DNA from: Moesziomyces globuligerus
Lineage: Eukaryota; Basidiomycota; Ustilaginomycetes; Ustilaginales; Ustilaginaceae
DNA length: 64,000 nucleotides
NCBI GenBank assembly: GCA_030849465.1
Contig: JARVLF010000015.1
Location: 1,488,001-1,552,000, forward strand
Direction of reading: 5' to 3'
The notes beneath the pieces are model-generated. The model was not told where the DNA came from. It made no database searches and saw only the letters and a program-made list of their open reading frames with translations. Position numbers and translations under genes: made by a program. This document shows, in pieces, positions 61,410 through 64,000 of the stretch (its first letter is position 1; every line of letters begins with the position of its first letter).

Positions 61410-64000
61410 CTAGATCGGATGGATACCGAGCTCGTCGGCGATCAACGCGAGTGCGTCTGCCGCCAGCTCGCTGGGTGCAGCCTTGAGCCTCTGCTCCCTT
61501 TTCGTCCCTAGCACGTCGTGCGTAGTTCCGACAACGCCGAGCTGCAGCCCTACGTCTGCGAACGTCTTTGCGAGCGCCTCTGCATCCGCCACCACGCTGT
61601 CGGGCTGCGATGTGCCGATGCTCGCGCTTCCGCTCGAGGCAGTCGTGCCCGACACGAGCAGCAGCAGCAGTCGGAACGCCGAGAACAGGTGCGCGCGCTC
61701 CGAGGCATGCCATGCGCGCGCCTCGGGCCGTGAGCCCGCAGCTCCTTGCGCAACAGTCGATGGCTGGAAGCTGCCTGGAAGCAGTCGCAGCTCGATGTAC
61801 CTCTGGAGGACATGATTGATCTCCTCTTGGCGTACCCTCTGCATCGGCACCAGGGCTCGGATCTGCACATCGCGCGCGTAGGACTGCAACACCTCTTCGC
61901 AGCGCGGAATCAGATGCTGCACCAGCGCGGTCGCAAGTCTCCGATGCGCCTCCGAGGCGCCGCGCGCTTCGGAACAGCCGAGGAAAAGCAGATCCAGACA
62001 CCAATAGGAGAAGCGCTCGTTGGTGGATCCGATCACGTCGTCGACACGGCCGCCTTGCTCCGTTCGCTCTCCCTCCGCCTCAATGTAGAGCTTGGAGCCG
62101 AACGCCAACGCCCGACCCAACCGAGAGAGCAAATGGTCCGGCACCTCGCTCTCGCCCAGGAAGGGAAAGACAAAGTTCTCGATCGTGCCGAGTAGGAATA
62201 GACCGAAACGCTCGTCGCGATCCCGGGTTTGCTTCGGCAGCTGCGTCGCCCCGCTCGAGTCCGCCAGGATCGCCGCGTGGATGCCATCGATCATCTTGCT
62301 CCACAGCCGCTCCACGGTCTCGCGCTCGAGCTCGCCCTTGCGCGCGCGGGCGTGCAGCTTGGGACAGCAGCGCGACAAGATCCGACAGAACGCCAGCAGC
62401 GCAAGCTGCCACATGGGCTGCACCTCGTCCTTGCGACCCGCGGTCGCGCCCGCGGCAGCAGGGCTGTCGGGACATTCGTACTTGAGCTTGATCGGGATCA
62501 TGAGCGCAGAGATGAGGCTTTCGAAGGCGCCACCCGCGTAGATCGATGCATCGTCCTCGTGCGACACGAACACGCCGAAGGCTTCCGTGATGCTGCTGCG
62601 CGAGAGTGCTATGAATGTAGGCCCGCTCTTGGCTTTCTCGCCCTCCGTGTGGCTGCCGGAATGAGCTAGACAAATGCACTCGGACAGATCCGAGAGGATC
62701 AGCGCCGGGACATCCTTGACCCCCGCGACCGATCTCGCCGTTGCCCTAGCTGCCTCTTGCACGTTGGTCAAGCTCGAGCGATCCGACGCGTTGTCAGGGC
62801 TGTGCGGATACGACACGCAACCTTTCAGGCTGGCCAGTAGCGTTTCGACCTCCTTGTGATCGAAGCCAGCTTCCAGCACGCGGTAGATCGGCGGGAAGGC
62901 CTGAATGTACGCCAAAAGGTTCTTCTGCGTGAAGCGGATCGACTTGTCCTGCCCTTTCTCGCCTGCTTTCTCCCCTACCAAGGTCGTGGAGACGAGCGGA
63001 TCCGTGCTCTGACCGCGAATGTGGGATCCGATGGTGACCCAGTTCTCCCATGCCTTTTGCCAGGCGTGCCGGATCGTCTCGCGTTCGGAAATGCTGATTT
63101 GCGCTCCGTCCTGCACAGGTGCCGAGAGCGCGGATGTGAAGCACTTGATAGCCGCTTGCGACAGGTCAGCCGGCCCTTGGAGGAACGTTTTCAGCGTCAG
63201 ATCGAGCAGCCTCGCCCATATCCCCTCGAAGTCCTGGCTGTGGATGAGTTTGGGGACCAAGTACGCCCGCACGACCTCGCCAAATTGAGTCAGTGCCAAG
63301 CCCTGCGATTCCTGCCATTGCTTGAGCTCGCTGGGCTGGGCACCCATGAGTTGCGCCTGACGATCTCGTTCCGCGACCCCCTCGACGACCCCGCTCTCCA
63401 GGTCGGAGGCGGAGGCCTGCAGCAGTTTGATCAGGGGCAAGATGATGGTTTCGACAATCTCCTGCCACGCGGCGGCCTCGAGCATATCGCCGTACTGCTG
63501 CAGAACGCGGAAGAGGTTCGAAATCGCACCGTTACGCACCTCGGACCGAGAGCTCTGCGAGATCGACAACAGACACTGCAACATGAAGAGCCAGAGCGGC
63601 TGCGCCTCCGAATCCACCTTTGCATCCTTTGCAGACACCGCCGTCGCTTTGGCCCGTGCCGCCATCTCAGCTGTGACACCCCAGAGGCAGCCATTAGCTG
63701 TGAGGGCGACGTTGACATCCAAGTCCTGGCTGCCGAAGTCGTTGAGGCAGCTGCAGCACCTTCGAATCTGGCTCAGGTCTAGAGCTGACAGGAAGTCAGA
63801 GCAGACGAGCTGCAGACACGAAAAGCCTGCCTTGACCAGGGCCAGCTGTGCGCGTTGAGCACCCGCAGAAGTCTCTGAGACACTCTCGGCGGTCCTCTTA
63901 TCGCTCTTGCAAGTGGCTGAGCAGATGTCAAAGACCATCTCCCAGCCGCACGTGAGCGAGTGCCCAAACGTCTCCATGGCTTTGTTCAAGTTCTCGACCG
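61410..64000 (-). CDS. MON2: MON2-like Golgi/endosome trafficking protein, C-terminal part (5' end outside window)
   Basis: The frame is open to the window edge (ending ...VENLNKAMETFGHSL inward from 64000) and stops at TAG 61410-61412, giving about 863 residues. The helical-repeat character and the block PLWLFMLQCLLSISQSSRSE, then VRNGAISNLFRVLQQYG, match the C-terminal region shared by Mon2 and the large Sec7-type Arf-GEFs; lack of a Sec7 domain cannot be checked because the N-terminus is missing. Mon2 is a scaffold with Dop1 and the flippase Neo1 in endosome-to-Golgi transport. Ser/Ala-rich inserts (for example near the SGTTASSGSASIGTSQ segment) distinguish this copy. No intron is apparent in the visible part. 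The BIG/Sec7 alternative is less likely but possible. Confidence 0.78.
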   Translation of the reverse strand, partial: VENLNKAMETFGHSLTCGWEMVFDICSATCKSDKRTAESVSETSAGAQRAQLALVKAGFSCLQLVCSDFLSALDLSQIRRCCSCLNDFGSQDLDVNVALTANGCLWGVTAEMAARAKATAVSAKDAKVDSEAQPLWLFMLQCLLSISQSSRSEVRNGAISNLFRVLQQYGDMLEAAAWQEIVETIILPLIKLLQASASDLESGVVEGVAERDRQAQLMGAQPSELKQWQESQGLALTQFGEVVRAYLVPKLIHSQDFEGIWARLLDLTLKTFLQGPADLSQAAIKCFTSALSAPVQDGAQISISERETIRHAWQKAWENWVTIGSHIRGQSTDPLVSTTLVGEKAGEKGQDKSIRFTQKNLLAYIQAFPPIYRVLEAGFDHKEVETLLASLKGCVSYPHSPDNASDRSSLTNVQEAARATARSVAGVKDVPALILSDLSECICLAHSGSHTEGEKAKSGPTFIALSRSSITEAFGVFVSHEDDASIYAGGAFESLISALMIPIKLKYECPDSPAAAGATAGRKDEVQPMWQLALLAFCRILSRCCPKLHARARKGELERETVERLWSKMIDGIHAAILADSSGATQLPKQTRDRDERFGLFLLGTIENFVFPFLGESEVPDHLLSRLGRALAFGSKLYIEAEGERTEQGGRVDDVIGSTNERFSYWCLDLLFLGCSEARGASEAHRRLATALVQHLIPRCEEVLQSYARDVQIRALVPMQRVRQEEINHVLQRYIELRLLPGSFQPSTVAQGAAGSRPEARAWHASERAHLFSAFRLLLLLVSGTTASSGSASIGTSQPDSVVADAEALAKTFADVGLQLGVVGTTHDVLGTKREQRLKAAPSELAADALALIADELGIHPI

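Noticed and set aside
62856..63782. 308-aa plus-strand frame opposite MON2
   Set aside because: Antisense shadow; composition typical of reverse-strand GC-rich DNA.
1..64000. Stop-codon readthrough (TGA CTA) or hidden peroxisomal signals at gene ends, as known for some smut enzymes
   Set aside because: Every called stop was inspected; none is TGA followed by CTA and no SKL-type ending appears after the stops or in the retained-intron forms examined.
1..64000. Transposons, CRISPR arrays, viral sequences
   Set aside because: No transposase, reverse transcriptase, terminal repeats or regularly spaced repeats were seen; CRISPR is not expected in a fungus.

Overview
The window is nuclear DNA of a basidiomycete fungus, most probably a smut of the Ustilaginaceae (Ustilago/Sporisorium/Pseudozyma type); the species cannot be fixed from sequence alone. 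The reasons are GC-rich, compact sequence, 0-4 short GT..AG introns per gene (77-147 bp), two intron-containing Pol III tRNA genes, fungal-only proteins (Zn2Cys6 regulators, Ugo1, Jen1-type permease), a secreted cysteine-bearing protein of effector style, and a promoter carrying several exact copies of the 9-bp pheromone response element known from Ustilago maydis. No transposon, rRNA or viral element was seen. Both ends cut genes: tripeptidyl-peptidase II at the left (its C-terminal part) and MON2 at the right (also its C-terminal part).

Layout. 1-10.2 kb: TPP2 (partial), TRP4, ETF-beta, NCS-1/Frq1, and an Slx8/RNF4-like RING protein. 10.2-13.7 kb: a 3.5-kb gap without a recognisable gene. 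13.7-24.3 kb: a Ser-rich protein, NOT2, Glo3-type ArfGAP, Ubc1-type E2, GPN2 and POLD4. 24.3-41 kb: a regulator-rich stretch with long intergenic regions: a 1414-aa Zn2Cys6 protein, a protein made of three related repeats, a Jen1-type carboxylate permease and a second, 1242-aa Zn2Cys6 protein. 41.8-49.5 kb: a CUE protein, a four-TM membrane protein with the pheromone-element promoter, tRNA-Leu(CAG), and a single-pass cell-surface protein. 49.6-64 kb: a membrane-anchored NYN protein with LOTUS-like repeats, a DUF985 cupin, a two-TM protein, tRNA-Trp(CCA), a 60-aa spliced small protein, a small membrane protein, Ugo1, a putative secreted effector and MON2 (partial).

Most genes are independent housekeeping units (tryptophan synthesis, mitochondrial electron transfer and fusion, ubiquitin/SUMO pathways, vesicle traffic, mRNA decay, replication, RNA polymerase II assembly). 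Neighbours are often convergent with 100-250 bp between stops or divergent with 0.6-2.5 kb between starts. The parts that stand out are the pheromone-element cluster before the four-TM gene at 44352, the triplicated-domain protein next to the permease and flanked by two regulators, the anchored NYN/LOTUS-like protein, and two genes whose terminal intron supplies an immediate stop codon if it is retained.

Splice sites and protein starts were assigned by eye from frame, GT..AG signals and remembered family sequences; none was checked against transcripts or databases.
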